Assembly (NCBI GenBank): GCA_024641555.1
Contig: JAHECV010000016.1
Location: forward strand, 1 to 8,211
Source of the DNA: Candidatus Planktophila sp.
GTDB lineage: Bacteria; Actinomycetota; Actinomycetes; Nanopelagicales; Nanopelagicaceae
Length of the DNA stretch: 8,211 bases
Direction of reading: 5' to 3'
The notes below the pieces were generated by a model that was given only the letters and a program-made list of their open reading frames with translations, was not told the DNA's origin and ran no database searches. The position numbers and the translations under genes were made by a program. How positions within the stretch are numbered: the first letter of the stretch is position 1; each line of letters opens with the position of its first letter. Positions 1 to 7,805 of this stretch are shown one piece after another.

Positions 1-743
1 ATTCAGTAATTGAAGCTAAACGAGCCGAAGCGATTGGTCAGTTCGACTTATTCGGAGGCGAATCTCTGACTCAAGTATCTGGCTTGGAAATTGAGATCCC
101 AACATTCGAGTGGGATAAATCGACTCTGCTCAGCTTCGAGCGCGAGATGCTTGGACTCTACGTTTCAGATCATCCGTTGCTTGGTGTGGAACATGTCTTA
201 CGTTCAAACACTGATATGTCGATTAGCGCGCTGCAAAGCGATGAGAGCGCTACAGATGGCATGGTTACTTTGGGCGGATTGATTACCGGCGTGCAGCGCA
301 AAGTTTCACGTCAGGGTTCATCGTGGGCGATTGTGAGTTTGGAAGATCTAGAAGGTGCTATCGAAGTTCTCTTCTTCTCAAATACCTACAATCAATATGC
401 GCTAACTTTGATTGAAGATCGAGTGGTTACCGTCCGCGGGAGATTTGAGCGTCGGGATGAAGTCCTTAGGTTTACTGCGCTTGAAATGAAATCACTTGAT
501 ATTTCAACTGGTCCGGTCGGGCCACTTTTAATCTCTCTGCCAATTGCGCAGTGCACTCCACCGGTGGTAGATCGCATGAAAGAGATACTTCGTTCCCATC
601 CCGGGAAGCGCGAAGTCCATATGCAGATCGATGATCAAGGCGTTCTAACAACGATGAAGATTGATGCTCTCGTTACGGCATCTCCAAGTTTGAGCGCTGA
701 TTTAAAATCGATTTTGGGGCCAGACTGCTTAGTTCGAATGTGA
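1..743 (+). CDS. dnaE: DNA polymerase III subunit alpha, C-terminal part (5' truncated by window)
   Basis: This is the 3' end of the replicative DNA polymerase gene; the catalytic PHP and polymerase domains lie outside the window. The frame is open from the window edge (first full codon at 3), giving about 246 residues and ending in TGA at 741-743. The fragment opens with the DnaE signature around GQFDLFGG, then EWDK, FEREMLGLYVSDHPL, both typical of bacterial DnaE just after the polymerase domain. Fragment residues about 87-165 (GGLITGVQRKVSRQGSSWA through FTALEMKSL) match the OB-fold nucleic-acid-binding domain, including the usual GxIEVLFF strand. The last 75 or so residues resemble the small C-terminal domain that in other DnaE proteins contacts the clamp-loader tau subunit. 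An internal TTG at 84 is not the start, because conserved DnaE sequence continues upstream of it. The gene sits 67 bases before hisD, a common actinobacterial neighbourhood. Which DnaE paralogue (DnaE1 or DnaE2) it is rests on family resemblance; the FEREMLGLYVSDHPL form favours the replicative one. Confidence 0.96.
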   Translation, partial: SVIEAKRAEAIGQFDLFGGESLTQVSGLEIEIPTFEWDKSTLLSFEREMLGLYVSDHPLLGVEHVLRSNTDMSISALQSDESATDGMVTLGGLITGVQRKVSRQGSSWAIVSLEDLEGAIEVLFFSNTYNQYALTLIEDRVVTVRGRFERRDEVLRFTALEMKSLDISTGPVGPLLISLPIAQCTPPVVDRMKEILRSHPGKREVHMQIDDQGVLTTMKIDALVTASPSLSADLKSILGPDCLVRM

Positions 744-798
744 TTTAGTGCGATCGGTCTCTAATTTATTGGTCGCGCCTGTAAGAGGTGGCAGCCGT

Positions 799-804
799 TA
801 GACT
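799..804 (+). promoter_or_regulatory. Putative -10 element for a leaderless hisD transcript
   Basis: The hexamer TAGACT fits the actinobacterial -10 pattern TAnnnT and ends 6 bases before the hisD ATG at 811. That spacing would place the transcription start on the A of the start codon, the geometry of leaderless mRNAs, which are frequent in actinobacteria. There is no Shine-Dalgarno sequence at a usable distance: the closest purine run, AGAGG near 784-788, is over 20 bases away. No convincing -35 box is seen 16-18 bases upstream. The whole operon downstream has no other gap larger than 34 bases, so this region is the most likely main promoter. The hexamer is short and could occur by chance. 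Confidence 0.4.
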
Positions 805-810
805 TGGCGC

Positions 811-2118
811 ATGATTCGCTCGCTTGATCTCCGCGGTAAGGCTCTCACCAAAGCGGGCTACCAAAAAGCGATTCCACGTGCGGTTTTAGATATCGCCGCT
901 GCCATGAATGCGATTGAGCCAATTCTGCAGAAAGTTAAATCTGGATCTGAGGCCGATCTACTACAACTTGCGGAAGAATTTGATGGAGTTCTTCCCGCTT
1001 CAATTCGTGTTCCACAAGCGGCGCTAGATAAGGCGCTAGTTGAATTAGATCCCAAGGTACGCGCCGCGCTAGAACTCTCTGCTGAGCGAATCCGAAAAGT
1101 GCATAACGATCAACTTCGTGGAGTAACAACTACGAAAGTCGTTGATGGGGGAGTTGTCACCGAACGTTGGGTACCTGTCGATCGCGTTGGACTATATGTT
1201 CCAGGTGGCCGCGCCGTTTATCCGAGTAGCGTTTTGATGAATGTTATTCCGGCGCAAATTGCGAAAGTTTCCAGTATCGCAGTTGCTTCACCTCCGCAGA
1301 AAGAGTTTGGGGGGCTTCCACATCCAACTATTTTGGCAGCTTGCGCACTTCTTGGAATCTCTGAGGTGTACGCAGTCGGCGGTGCGCAAGCGATCGCCCT
1401 ATTTGCTTACGGCATGGATGGGCTCTGTGAAAAGTGCGATCTCGTTACCGGTCCCGGCAATATCTACGTCGCAGCCGCTAAACGAGCACTTCGTGGAGTA
1501 ATTGGAATTGATTCTGAAGCTGGTCCAACAGAAATTGCCATATTGGCTGATGAAACTGCACGCGCAGCCGACGTAGCAGCGGATTTAATTAGCCAAGCCG
1601 AGCACGACGTGATTGCCGCAGCAATTCTGGTAACCACTTCCGAAAAGTTAGCAGCCGAAGTTGTACAAGAGTTAGAAATAAGGGTGGCTGCGACGAAGCA
1701 CTCCGCACGAATTCGGGAAGCTCTTTCTGGAATTCAATCTGCAATTGTTATGGTGGAGTCCATTGCGCAAGGGCTTGATGTTGTAAATGCATATGCCGCA
1801 GAACATTTAGAGATTCAAACCAAGAGCGCTGCCCAAGATGCACAGCAGATTCGGAACGCGGGCGCGGTCTTTATTGGTCGATTCTCGCCAGTTTCACTCG
1901 GTGATTACTCGGCTGGTTCTAATCACGTTTTGCCTACCGGAGGTTGTGCTTGCCACAGCAGCGGCTTATCTGTGCAAACATTTTTAAGAGGCTTGCACTT
2001 CATCGAGTACTCACAAGCGGCATTTGTAGATATTGCGCAAACCGTAATTACCCTTGCGAATTCTGAAGATCTACCTGCGCACGGAGAAGCGATGACTGCG
2101 CGACTGGAAGCGCTATGA
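811..2118 (+). CDS. hisD: Histidinol dehydrogenase
   Basis: It catalyses the last two steps of histidine synthesis in the cytoplasm, oxidising L-histidinol to L-histidine with 2 NAD+ at a zinc site. The 435-residue product has the family's usual length. Visible motifs in order are [13 protein letters not shown] (122-133, substrate/NAD region), TGPGN (213-217), SEAGPTEI (235-242), SQAEHD (261-266), YAAEHLEI (328-335) and [15 protein letters not shown] (364-378). By alignment with the E. coli enzyme the zinc ligands are Gln262, His265, Asp365 and His424, and the catalytic pair is Glu331-His332; all are present. The ATG at 811 is favoured because the protein then starts with the usual [13 protein letters not shown] N-terminus and a -10-like hexamer lies at leaderless distance. 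The stop overlaps the hisC start by 4 bases (ATGA), so hisC is probably coupled to it. This is the first gene of the his-trp operon. Identity is certain. Confidence 0.98.
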   Translation: MIRSLDLRGKALTKAGYQKAIPRAVLDIAAAMNAIEPILQKVKSGSEADLLQLAEEFDGVLPASIRVPQAALDKALVELDPKVRAALELSAERIRKVHNDQLRGVTTTKVVDGGVVTERWVPVDRVGLYVPGGRAVYPSSVLMNVIPAQIAKVSSIAVASPPQKEFGGLPHPTILAACALLGISEVYAVGGAQAIALFAYGMDGLCEKCDLVTGPGNIYVAAAKRALRGVIGIDSEAGPTEIAILADETARAADVAADLISQAEHDVIAAAILVTTSEKLAAEVVQELEIRVAATKHSARIREALSGIQSAIVMVESIAQGLDVVNAYAAEHLEIQTKSAAQDAQQIRNAGAVFIGRFSPVSLGDYSAGSNHVLPTGGCACHSSGLSVQTFLRGLHFIEYSQAAFVDIAQTVITLANSEDLPAHGEAMTARLEAL

Positions 2119-3215
2119 GTGCAAAGCAATGGCCAGAGTGGTTGCCGCTGCGCGAAGATCTTTCAGCGCTTTCACCTTACGGTGCTCCACAAGTTCCAGC
2201 AGAAGCAACGCTCAACACCAACGAGAACCCCTTTGCGCCTTCGCCCGAACTCGCGCAAGCTATCGCCGATCGCGTTCATCGCGTTGCTACAACGCTTAAT
2301 CGTTATCCTGATCGTGATGCCACAGTTTTGCGTACTTCACTCTCCAAATTTATAAACACTCTTTCCGGCACGTCATTCACGGCTGATCAAATCTGGGCAG
2401 CAAACGGCAGTAATGAAATCATTCAATCGCTATTCATGGCATTTGGTTCACGTGGTGCGCTCGGATTCACTCCATCTTATTCGATGCACCCATTGATCGC
2501 TAAAGTTATTGGCGTGCAATGGCACGATGGTGGCCGTCGATCAGATTTCACATTAGATACTGTAAAAGCGTTATCTGAGATTTCAGAGCGCAAGCCTGCG
2601 CTTACCTTTATCACGACTCCTAACAACCCAACTGGAACCTTGCTAAGGATTAGCGAGATTGAAGAACTGGCTATCGCAACCGGTGCAGTCAACGGACTTC
2701 TGGTCGTCGATGAGGCTTATGCAGAATTTTCAAGCGAGCAATCTGCGGTGACGCTAATCGGAAAGTATCCAAATGTCGTAGTGATTCGTACTATGAGCAA
2801 AGCCTTCGCATTTGCAGGCGCTCGTGTCGGATATTTGGTTGCTGATCGTGAGGTCATCGATGCAATGTTCTTGGTTCGATTGCCATATCACCTAAGCGCG
2901 ATTACCCAAGCAGCTGCTGAAGTAGCGTTGGAATTTCAGGCAGAGCTATTGGGCACCGTCGCAACCTTGATCGATTCTCGCGCAAAAGTTGTGCTCGCGC
3001 TGGAAGAGTTGGGCCTTACCGTTGCTCCAAGTAGCGCAAACTTCATCGTATTTACGGGCTTTAACTTGGAACCATCCCAACTTTGGCGCCAACTCCTTGA
3101 TCGCGGCGTCTTGATTAGAGATGTGGGATTATTAGGGCACTTGCGTATGACCATTGGCAATGAGGCCGAGAATCAGAAATTTATCAGCGCCCTTAAAGAT
3201 ATTTTAAATAACTAG
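2115..3215 (+). CDS. hisC: Histidinol-phosphate aminotransferase
   Basis: A PLP-dependent class I/II aminotransferase that converts imidazole-acetol phosphate and glutamate to L-histidinol phosphate and 2-oxoglutarate. The 366 residues match family length. Substrate-side motif NENPF lies at 36-40, GSNE at 98-101 (phosphate of PLP), TPNNPTG at 168-174 (with the Asn that holds the cofactor), VVDEAYAEF at 197-205 and [15 protein letters not shown] at 226-240, in which Lys229 should form the Schiff base. LRMTIG near 343-348 contains the conserved carboxylate-binding Arg344. The start lies in an ATGA overlap with hisD, with GGAAG at 2106-2110 as a short ribosome site. In some actinobacteria paralogous HisC-like enzymes handle aromatic amino acids. 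The position directly between hisD and hisB argues for the histidine role here. Confidence 0.97.
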   Translation: MSAKQWPEWLPLREDLSALSPYGAPQVPAEATLNTNENPFAPSPELAQAIADRVHRVATTLNRYPDRDATVLRTSLSKFINTLSGTSFTADQIWAANGSNEIIQSLFMAFGSRGALGFTPSYSMHPLIAKVIGVQWHDGGRRSDFTLDTVKALSEISERKPALTFITTPNNPTGTLLRISEIEELAIATGAVNGLLVVDEAYAEFSSEQSAVTLIGKYPNVVVIRTMSKAFAFAGARVGYLVADREVIDAMFLVRLPYHLSAITQAAAEVALEFQAELLGTVATLIDSRAKVVLALEELGLTVAPSSANFIVFTGFNLEPSQLWRQLLDRGVLIRDVGLLGHLRMTIGNEAENQKFISALKDILNN

Positions 3216-3237
3216 CCAATTTAGCGATGTAGTTAAT

Positions 3238-3241
3238 GGAG
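3238..3241 (+). promoter_or_regulatory. Shine-Dalgarno site of hisB
   Basis: GGAG stands 8 bases before the ATG at 3250, within the 34-base hisC-hisB gap, the widest gap inside the operon. It supports ATG 3250 over the ATGs at 3236 and 3242. Both of those are in other frames, and the one at 3242 meets a stop after three codons. No clear promoter or terminator is seen in the gap. Confidence 0.6.
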
Positions 3242-3249
3242 ATGAGCAG

Positions 3250-3834
3250 ATGAGAACAGCCCGCGTAGAACGTAAAACCAAAGAGTCCCAAGTGCTAGTT
3301 GAGCTAAATCTCGATGGTGTTGGTGAGATTTCGGTAGATACTGGCGTTCCTTTCTTCGATCACATGCTCTCCCAACTCGGCAAACACTCTGGATTTAATT
3401 TAACGGTCAAGACAACTGGCGATATTGATGTTGATTCACACCACACTGTTGAAGATACCTCTTTAGCATTTGGACAGGCGCTGCGCGAAGCCCTCGGCGA
3501 TAAGGTCGGTATCCGTCGTTTCGGTGATGCCATGGTGCCGCTAGATGAAGTTTTGGTGCAGGCGGCAGTTGATCTTTCAGGTCGCCCTTACTTAGTGCAT
3601 CGCCAACCGGAAATCGTTGAGCTGATCGGAACTTTTGATACCACTCTCGGAAAACATATTTGGGAATCAATCGTTGCCGAAGCCCGAATTGCACTACATG
3701 TGCGCGTACTTGAAGGACGAAATGCGCACCACGTTTTCGAAGCGCAATTTAAGGCAGTTGCTCGCGCACTACGCGATGCAGTCTCACTCGATGGCGGAAT
3801 CGCAGGAGTTCCTTCAACAAAAGGTTCACTTTAA
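3250..3834 (+). CDS. hisB: Imidazoleglycerol-phosphate dehydratase (monofunctional)
   Basis: It dehydrates D-erythro-imidazole-glycerol phosphate to imidazole-acetol phosphate, the substrate of HisC, using a di-manganese site in a cytoplasmic homo-oligomer. The 194 residues cover only the dehydratase; the N-terminal histidinol-phosphatase half found in enterobacterial HisB is absent, as expected for actinobacteria. The metal-binding signatures are the FFDHML block (His38), DSHHTVEDT (62-70: His64, His65, Glu68) and [12 protein letters not shown] (158-169: His160, His161, Glu164), with GIRRFG at 87-92. The protein ends in the classic GVPSTKGSL tail. A separate histidinol-phosphate phosphatase (HisN type) must be encoded elsewhere if the pathway is complete. 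GGAG 8 bases upstream supports the start, and the TAA stop is 2 bases before the hisH GTG. Confidence 0.98.
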   Translation: MRTARVERKTKESQVLVELNLDGVGEISVDTGVPFFDHMLSQLGKHSGFNLTVKTTGDIDVDSHHTVEDTSLAFGQALREALGDKVGIRRFGDAMVPLDEVLVQAAVDLSGRPYLVHRQPEIVELIGTFDTTLGKHIWESIVAEARIALHVRVLEGRNAHHVFEAQFKAVARALRDAVSLDGGIAGVPSTKGSL

Positions 3835-3836
3835 TA

Positions 3837-4439
3837 GTGATCGCAATTCTTGATTACGGATCTGGAAATCTAAGATCAGCCCAACGCGCATTTGAACGCA
3901 CCGGTAAAGATGTTGTTGTCACCTCTGATCGTGACATTGCTTTAAATGCCGAAGGTTTAGTCGTACCTGGCGTCGGCGCTTTCGCGGCGTGCATGCGTGG
4001 ATTAGTTGCCGTCGGAGGAGATGCGATTGTTCGCGAACGAGTGGCAAAGCAACGTCCAACTCTTGGAATCTGTGTCGGAATGCAAATTCTCTTCAGAGAT
4101 GGTGATGAACATACAGATGGTCCATTGCATCAAGGCGTCGGTATTTGGCAAGAGAGCATTACAAAGTTAGATGCTCCGATTCTTCCCCATATGGGTTGGA
4201 ACACTGTTGAAGTATCGTCGAATTCAACGCTCTTTAAAGGGATTGCAGATCAATCCTTCTACTTCGTGCACTCGTATGCTGCAAAAAATGCCGTGGGGGT
4301 AACTCAAGCGTGGAGCAACCATGGGGAAAAATTTCTAGCAGCAGTTGAAGATGGTGTCATTGCGGCGACGCAATTCCATCCCGAAAAATCAGGTGATGCA
4401 GGGCTAGCGCTTATTAAGAACTGGGTGGAAACGTTATGA
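3837..4439 (+). CDS. hisH: Imidazole glycerol phosphate synthase, glutaminase subunit
   Basis: A class I glutamine amidotransferase that hydrolyses glutamine and passes ammonia to HisF for closure of the imidazole ring. Length is 200 residues, standard for the family. The N-terminus [13 protein letters not shown] is the usual HisH opening, so the GTG at 3837 is taken as the start; no in-frame ATG gives that N-terminus. The nucleophile is Cys79 in LGICVGMQ (76-83), and His181 and Glu183 in QFHPEKSG complete the triad. The oxyanion region PGVGAF (44-49) and FVHSY (143-147) are also intact. A weak ribosome site (AAAGG near 3820-3824) lies inside the hisB end, about 12 bases upstream, so coupling to hisB translation is likely. 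The stop overlaps the priA ATG by 4 bases. hisF, its obligate partner, follows one gene later. Confidence 0.97.
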   Translation: MIAILDYGSGNLRSAQRAFERTGKDVVVTSDRDIALNAEGLVVPGVGAFAACMRGLVAVGGDAIVRERVAKQRPTLGICVGMQILFRDGDEHTDGPLHQGVGIWQESITKLDAPILPHMGWNTVEVSSNSTLFKGIADQSFYFVHSYAAKNAVGVTQAWSNHGEKFLAAVEDGVIAATQFHPEKSGDAGLALIKNWVETL

Positions 4440-5176
4440 CGCAAAATAATTACCTAGAACTTCTACCTGCCGTAGATGTAAAAGATGGTAAAGCCGTTCG
4501 ATTAGTTCAAGGTGAACTTGCCCAAGAAAGTATTTATGGCGCACCACTTGAAGTTGCTCTTGAATTTCAGGCAGCTGGCGCCGAATGGTTACACCTAGTC
4601 GATCTAGATGCTGCCTTCGGTCGCGGGGAAAATACATCTTTATTAGCCGAAGTAGTTGGGCGCCTTGATATAAAAGTAGAACTCTCTGGTGGAATTCGCG
4701 ATGACGAGTCGTTACATCGCGCGCTGGCCACAGGTTGTACCCGCGTAAATCTCGGCACTGCGGCGCTGGAAAATCCAGAATGGACTGCGCGGGTAATTGC
4801 CGAACATGGCGATCGAATTGCAGTTGGTCTCGATGTTCGTGGACATGTACTTGCAGCACGCGGTTGGACGAAAGAAGGCGGAGATCTATTCGAAACCATC
4901 GAACGCTTAGAACGCAATGGATGTTCTAGATATGTTGTTACAGATGTTACGAAAGACGGCACCTTACAGGGCCCTAACCTTGAACTTCTAAAAGAAGTCT
5001 GCGCTGTAACGAAGAAGCCGGTTGTCGCGAGCGGAGGCATCTCTTCATTACAAGATATTGAAGCTCTATCTTCACTCCATGCCATTGGAGTTGAAGGAGC
5101 GATAGTCGGTAAAGCTCTTTATGCGGGTGCATTTACTTTGCAAGAAGCTTTGGCTTTGACAAAAGGTGCCAAGTAA
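4436..5176 (+). CDS. priA: Phosphoribosyl isomerase A (probable bifunctional HisA/TrpF)
   Basis: A (beta/alpha)8-barrel isomerase. The HisA reaction converts ProFAR to PRFAR for HisH/HisF. Actinobacterial PriA also isomerises phosphoribosyl-anthranilate (the TrpF step). The 246 residues carry LPAVDV (catalytic Asp14), Arg22 in [19 protein letters not shown] (83-93) and VTDVTKDGT (168-176; catalytic Asp174). The stretch [10 protein letters not shown] (141-150) matches the mobile-loop Arg and Trp (here Arg142 and Trp144) that distinguish M. tuberculosis PriA (Arg143/Trp145) and let it bind the tryptophan-pathway substrate. The loop is about 4 residues shorter than I recall for the mycobacterial protein. 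No trpF is seen between trpE and trpC, which agrees with dual function, but the rest of the genome is not visible. ATGA overlap with hisH; GTGGAA at 4425-4430 is the likely ribosome site. If the second activity is absent, this is plain hisA. Confidence 0.93.
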   Translation: MTQNNYLELLPAVDVKDGKAVRLVQGELAQESIYGAPLEVALEFQAAGAEWLHLVDLDAAFGRGENTSLLAEVVGRLDIKVELSGGIRDDESLHRALATGCTRVNLGTAALENPEWTARVIAEHGDRIAVGLDVRGHVLAARGWTKEGGDLFETIERLERNGCSRYVVTDVTKDGTLQGPNLELLKEVCAVTKKPVVASGGISSLQDIEALSSLHAIGVEGAIVGKALYAGAFTLQEALALTKGAK

Positions 5177-5950
5177 ATGGCGTTATCGGTTCGGATCATT
5201 CCCTGTCTCGACGTCACCGAAGGGCGAGTCGTTAAAGGCGTTAACTTCACTGATTTAGTTGATGCTGGTGATCCAGTGGAAATGTCCTCTCTCTATAACC
5301 TAGAAGGCGCCGACGAGCTAACTTTTCTAGATATTTCGGCAAGCAGTGGCAATCGTGAGACGACTTTAGATGTGGTTCGTAAAACTGCCGAGCAAGTATT
5401 TATTCCGCTCACTGTGGGCGGTGGAATTCGCTCAGTCGATGATGTAGACCGTTTACTGCGCGCAGGTGCGGATAAGGTTTCCATTAATACTTCGGCTATC
5501 GCGCGTCCAGAGTTAATTTCAGAGATTGCCGATCGTTTTGGTTCACAAGTATTAGTTATCTCTATCGATGCGCGTCGCGCGCGAACTGAGTCAGGCTTCG
5601 AAGTTACAACTCACGGTGGACGTCAGAGCGCAGGTTTAGATGCATTGGCGTGGGTCGATAAAGCTTGCGCACTCGGCGCTGGTGAAATTCTTCTCAACTC
5701 GATGGATGCTGACGGCACCCGCGCCGGTTACGACATCGGAATGATCACTGCAGTCCGTGCAATTTCCAAAGTTCCACTTATTGCAAGCGGTGGCGCCGGG
5801 GCTCTCGAAGATTTTGCGGCTGCCCTTGATGCAGGAGCAGATGCCTTGCTGGCGGCGAGCGTTTTTCACTTCGGAGTGCACCGTATTGGTGATGTTAAGC
5901 GCTATTTAAGCGCGCAGGGTTATTCCATTCGCAACATCGTAAGTGCTTAA
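5177..5950 (+). CDS. hisF: Imidazole glycerol phosphate synthase, cyclase subunit
   Basis: It uses ammonia from HisH and PRFAR to make imidazole-glycerol phosphate and AICAR, the latter returning to purine synthesis. The 257-residue barrel is of standard length. The catalytic aspartates are Asp12 in RIIPCLDV and Asp131 in VISIDARR. Phosphate-binding blocks TVGGGIRS (79-86) and [10 protein letters not shown] (201-210) are present, as are NTSAI (104-108) and [10 protein letters not shown] (172-181). The ATG follows the priA stop with no intervening base, preceded by AAAAGGTG at 5161-5168 inside priA, a good ribosome site about 10 bases away. In Mycobacterium an inositol-monophosphatase gene separates priA and hisF; here nothing does, in keeping with the compact layout. 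Confidence 0.98.
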   Translation: MALSVRIIPCLDVTEGRVVKGVNFTDLVDAGDPVEMSSLYNLEGADELTFLDISASSGNRETTLDVVRKTAEQVFIPLTVGGGIRSVDDVDRLLRAGADKVSINTSAIARPELISEIADRFGSQVLVISIDARRARTESGFEVTTHGGRQSAGLDALAWVDKACALGAGEILLNSMDADGTRAGYDIGMITAVRAISKVPLIASGGAGALEDFAAALDAGADALLAASVFHFGVHRIGDVKRYLSAQGYSIRNIVSA

Positions 5951-5964
5951 GGCAGAATACGAAC

Positions 5965-6315
5965 ATGAGCGCGCCACTTCCCGCAGATATTAAGGCGCGC
6001 CTAAAAGACGGTATAGATCTGATTCCAGCGATCGCGCAAGATGCACAAACAGGCGAAGTTTTAATGTTGGCCTATATGAATACTGAGTCATTGGCACAAA
6101 CCATCGCTACCAACCAAGCGACCTACTGGAGTCGTAGTCGGAATGAACTTTGGGTAAAGGGAGCCACATCTGGCCATACCCAACAAGTAGTTTCTATCTC
6201 CCTTGATTGCGATGGCGATGCGCTTTTGTTGAAGGTTAACCAGGTCGGTGCGGCTTGCCACACTGGCGATCAAACTTGTTTTCATAACCCACTTCAAATT
6301 GGTGCGGATAAGTAA
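5965..6315 (+). CDS. hisI: Phosphoribosyl-AMP cyclohydrolase
   Basis: It opens the adenine ring of phosphoribosyl-AMP to give ProFAR, the substrate of PriA, in a zinc- and magnesium-dependent reaction. At 116 residues it is the stand-alone cyclohydrolase, not the HisI-HisE fusion of enterobacteria; the pyrophosphohydrolase HisE is not in this window. Signature blocks are EVLMLAYMN (31-39), [15 protein letters not shown] (52-66) and SGHTQ (69-73). The metal region DCDGDALL (81-88) gives Asp81, Asp83 and Asp85 for magnesium, and Cys82, Cys98 and Cys105 (in [11 protein letters not shown]) for zinc. It starts 14 bases after hisF, with a weak TTAAGG about 12 bases upstream. Its TAA stop shares one base with the trpE ATG (TAATG), tying the histidine genes directly to the tryptophan genes. 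Confidence 0.97.
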   Translation: MSAPLPADIKARLKDGIDLIPAIAQDAQTGEVLMLAYMNTESLAQTIATNQATYWSRSRNELWVKGATSGHTQQVVSISLDCDGDALLLKVNQVGAACHTGDQTCFHNPLQIGADK

Positions 6316-7805
6316 TGCAACTTGCTGAATTTCGCGAATACGCGAAGCATTTCAATGTAATTCCGGTATATCGAAAGTTACTTGCCGACGGCGAGACACC
6401 GCTGGGCGTTTACCGCAAGATAGCCAAGAATGAAGCGTCCACATTTCTTTTGGAGTCAGCAGAACATGGGGGAGTGTGGTCACGGTATTCGTTTATTGGC
6501 GCACATTCACAGGCAACGCTTAGCGAGAAAGACGGCAAAGCGATTTGGGTAGGAACCGCACCTGCGGGCGCTCCAATAGGGATTGATCCGTTAGAAGCGC
6601 TTCGACTTTCTGCCGCGCATCTTAAATCTCCAAAAATTGCTGGACTACCTCCGCTTACAGGTGGCTTAGTTGGTTACATGGGATATGACGCTGTTCGTAG
6701 ACTTGAAAAACTTCCTTCGCTTAGCGAAAGAGATATTCCACTTCCGGAGATCGCCTTTATGTTAACGAGTGATCTCGCAGTTATGGATCACGCCGAAGGC
6801 ACGATTACATTGATTGCCAATGCGATCAACTGGGATGGAAGTAACGAGAGAATTGATGAAGCATTTAACGATGCACAGTCTCGCTTGGATCGTATGCAAG
6901 CCGATCTTCAGGGATCACTTCCTGGATTTATCGACCAAATACCAGAACGCGATACCCCAAAATTTACCCAGAATATTTCTAGCGCTGACTTTAAAGCGAA
7001 GGTTTTGCAAGCCAAGGAAGAGATCGTTGCCGGTGAAGCTTTCCAGATAGTTCTCTCGCAACGTTTTGCCATGGATTGCACGGCTGATGCGCTAGATGTT
7101 TACCGCGCACTTCGATTGCACAATCCAAGTCCTTATATGTACCTATTCCGGTTTACAGATGGAATTGAAGTAGTTGGTTCTAGCCCTGAGGCGCTAGTTA
7201 AGGTGACCGGTAAAGAGGTGATGGTTCATCCCATCGCCGGTACTCGTAAACGTTCGCCTTCCACCGAAGAAGATCACCGCCTAGGTGAAGAGTTATTGGC
7301 TGATCCCAAGGAGCGCGCTGAACATTTAATGTTGGTCGACTTGGGGCGAAATGATCTTGGCCGCATCTCCACTCCAGGTTCTGTAGAAGTAATTGACTTC
7401 ATGCACATTGAACGTTATTCGCATGTCATGCATATCGTTTCTACCGTTATTGGCGAGCTCGCAGATACATCATCACCAGTCGATGCCCTCTTTGCCGTCT
7501 TTCCTGCGGGAACGTTATCGGGTGCTCCTAAGCCGCGTGCTATGGAGATAATCGAAGAACTAGAACCAACTAGACGCGGACTCTATGGCGGAGCCATTGG
7601 TTATATAGATTTCACTGGAAATATCGATACCTGTATCGCAATTCGCACTGCGCTTATTTATAAAAATAAGGCCTATGTACAAGCTGGAGCTGGCGTTGTA
7701 GCAGACTCTGATCCAGAATCTGAAAATCAAGAGTGTGCCAATAAAGCAGCAGCGGTACTAGGCGCCGTGAGCGCCGCCAACCGAATGCGACCAAGCCATG
7801 TCTGA
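6315..7805 (+). CDS. trpE: Anthranilate synthase component I
   Basis: It converts chorismate and ammonia to anthranilate, the first committed step of tryptophan synthesis, with a TrpG glutaminase that must be encoded elsewhere. The 496 residues show an N-terminal Anth_synt_I_N domain (about 15-165) and a chorismate-binding domain (about 225-480). LLES at 45-48 is the tryptophan-binding feedback motif, and NPSPYMYLF (270-278) is the second part of that regulatory site, so end-product inhibition is expected. Catalytic blocks are GSSPEALVKV (288-297), HPIAGTRKR (305-313), EHLMLVDLGRNDLGR (336-350), FPAGTLSGAPKPRAMEII (396-413) and GGAIGYIDF (425-433). The retained LLES and NPSPYM motifs favour TrpE over PabB or a salicylate/isochorismate enzyme. 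The start codon overlaps the hisI stop by one base, which leaves no room for a trp leader or attenuator. Confidence 0.97.
   Translation: MQLAEFREYAKHFNVIPVYRKLLADGETPLGVYRKIAKNEASTFLLESAEHGGVWSRYSFIGAHSQATLSEKDGKAIWVGTAPAGAPIGIDPLEALRLSAAHLKSPKIAGLPPLTGGLVGYMGYDAVRRLEKLPSLSERDIPLPEIAFMLTSDLAVMDHAEGTITLIANAINWDGSNERIDEAFNDAQSRLDRMQADLQGSLPGFIDQIPERDTPKFTQNISSADFKAKVLQAKEEIVAGEAFQIVLSQRFAMDCTADALDVYRALRLHNPSPYMYLFRFTDGIEVVGSSPEALVKVTGKEVMVHPIAGTRKRSPSTEEDHRLGEELLADPKERAEHLMLVDLGRNDLGRISTPGSVEVIDFMHIERYSHVMHIVSTVIGELADTSSPVDALFAVFPAGTLSGAPKPRAMEIIEELEPTRRGLYGGAIGYIDFTGNIDTCIAIRTALIYKNKAYVQAGAGVVADSDPESENQECANKAAAVLGAVSAANRMRPSHV

Noticed and set aside
84..86. TTG as a possible start of a separate 219-residue gene
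   Set aside because: The same frame is open to the window edge and encodes conserved DnaE sequence (GQFDLFGG) before it.
750..776. Imperfect inverted repeat GCGATC/GGTCGC around a 15-base AT-rich loop just after dnaE
   Set aside because: Only 6 pairs including one wobble, a long loop and no following T-run; too weak to call a terminator or operator.
1926..1970. HisD shows [10 protein letters not shown] where many HisD proteins have T/C-A-R-x-SSGLSV
   Set aside because: As I recall, this variant is also seen in other actinobacterial HisD proteins and does not touch the zinc ligands or the Glu-His pair.
2931..2943. GAATTTCAGGCAG occurs here in hisC and again at 4562-4574 in priA
   Set aside because: Both copies encode EFQA in helices of unrelated proteins; 13 bases in the same frame is plausible by chance and no wider similarity flanks them.
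3407..3694. Antisense open frame of about 95 codons across hisB
   Set aside because: No family resemblance; explained by codon bias of hisB.
4434..4859. Second antisense open frame (about 141 codons) in priA
   Set aside because: Rich in His/Gln/Arg with no domain; overlaps the other antisense frame and the real gene. No promoter or ribosome site supports it.
4567..5085. Long antisense open frame (about 172 codons) across priA
   Set aside because: Its product is low-complexity Ser/Arg/Pro-rich, has no recognisable domain and lies entirely inside a certain gene; it is a frame shadow.
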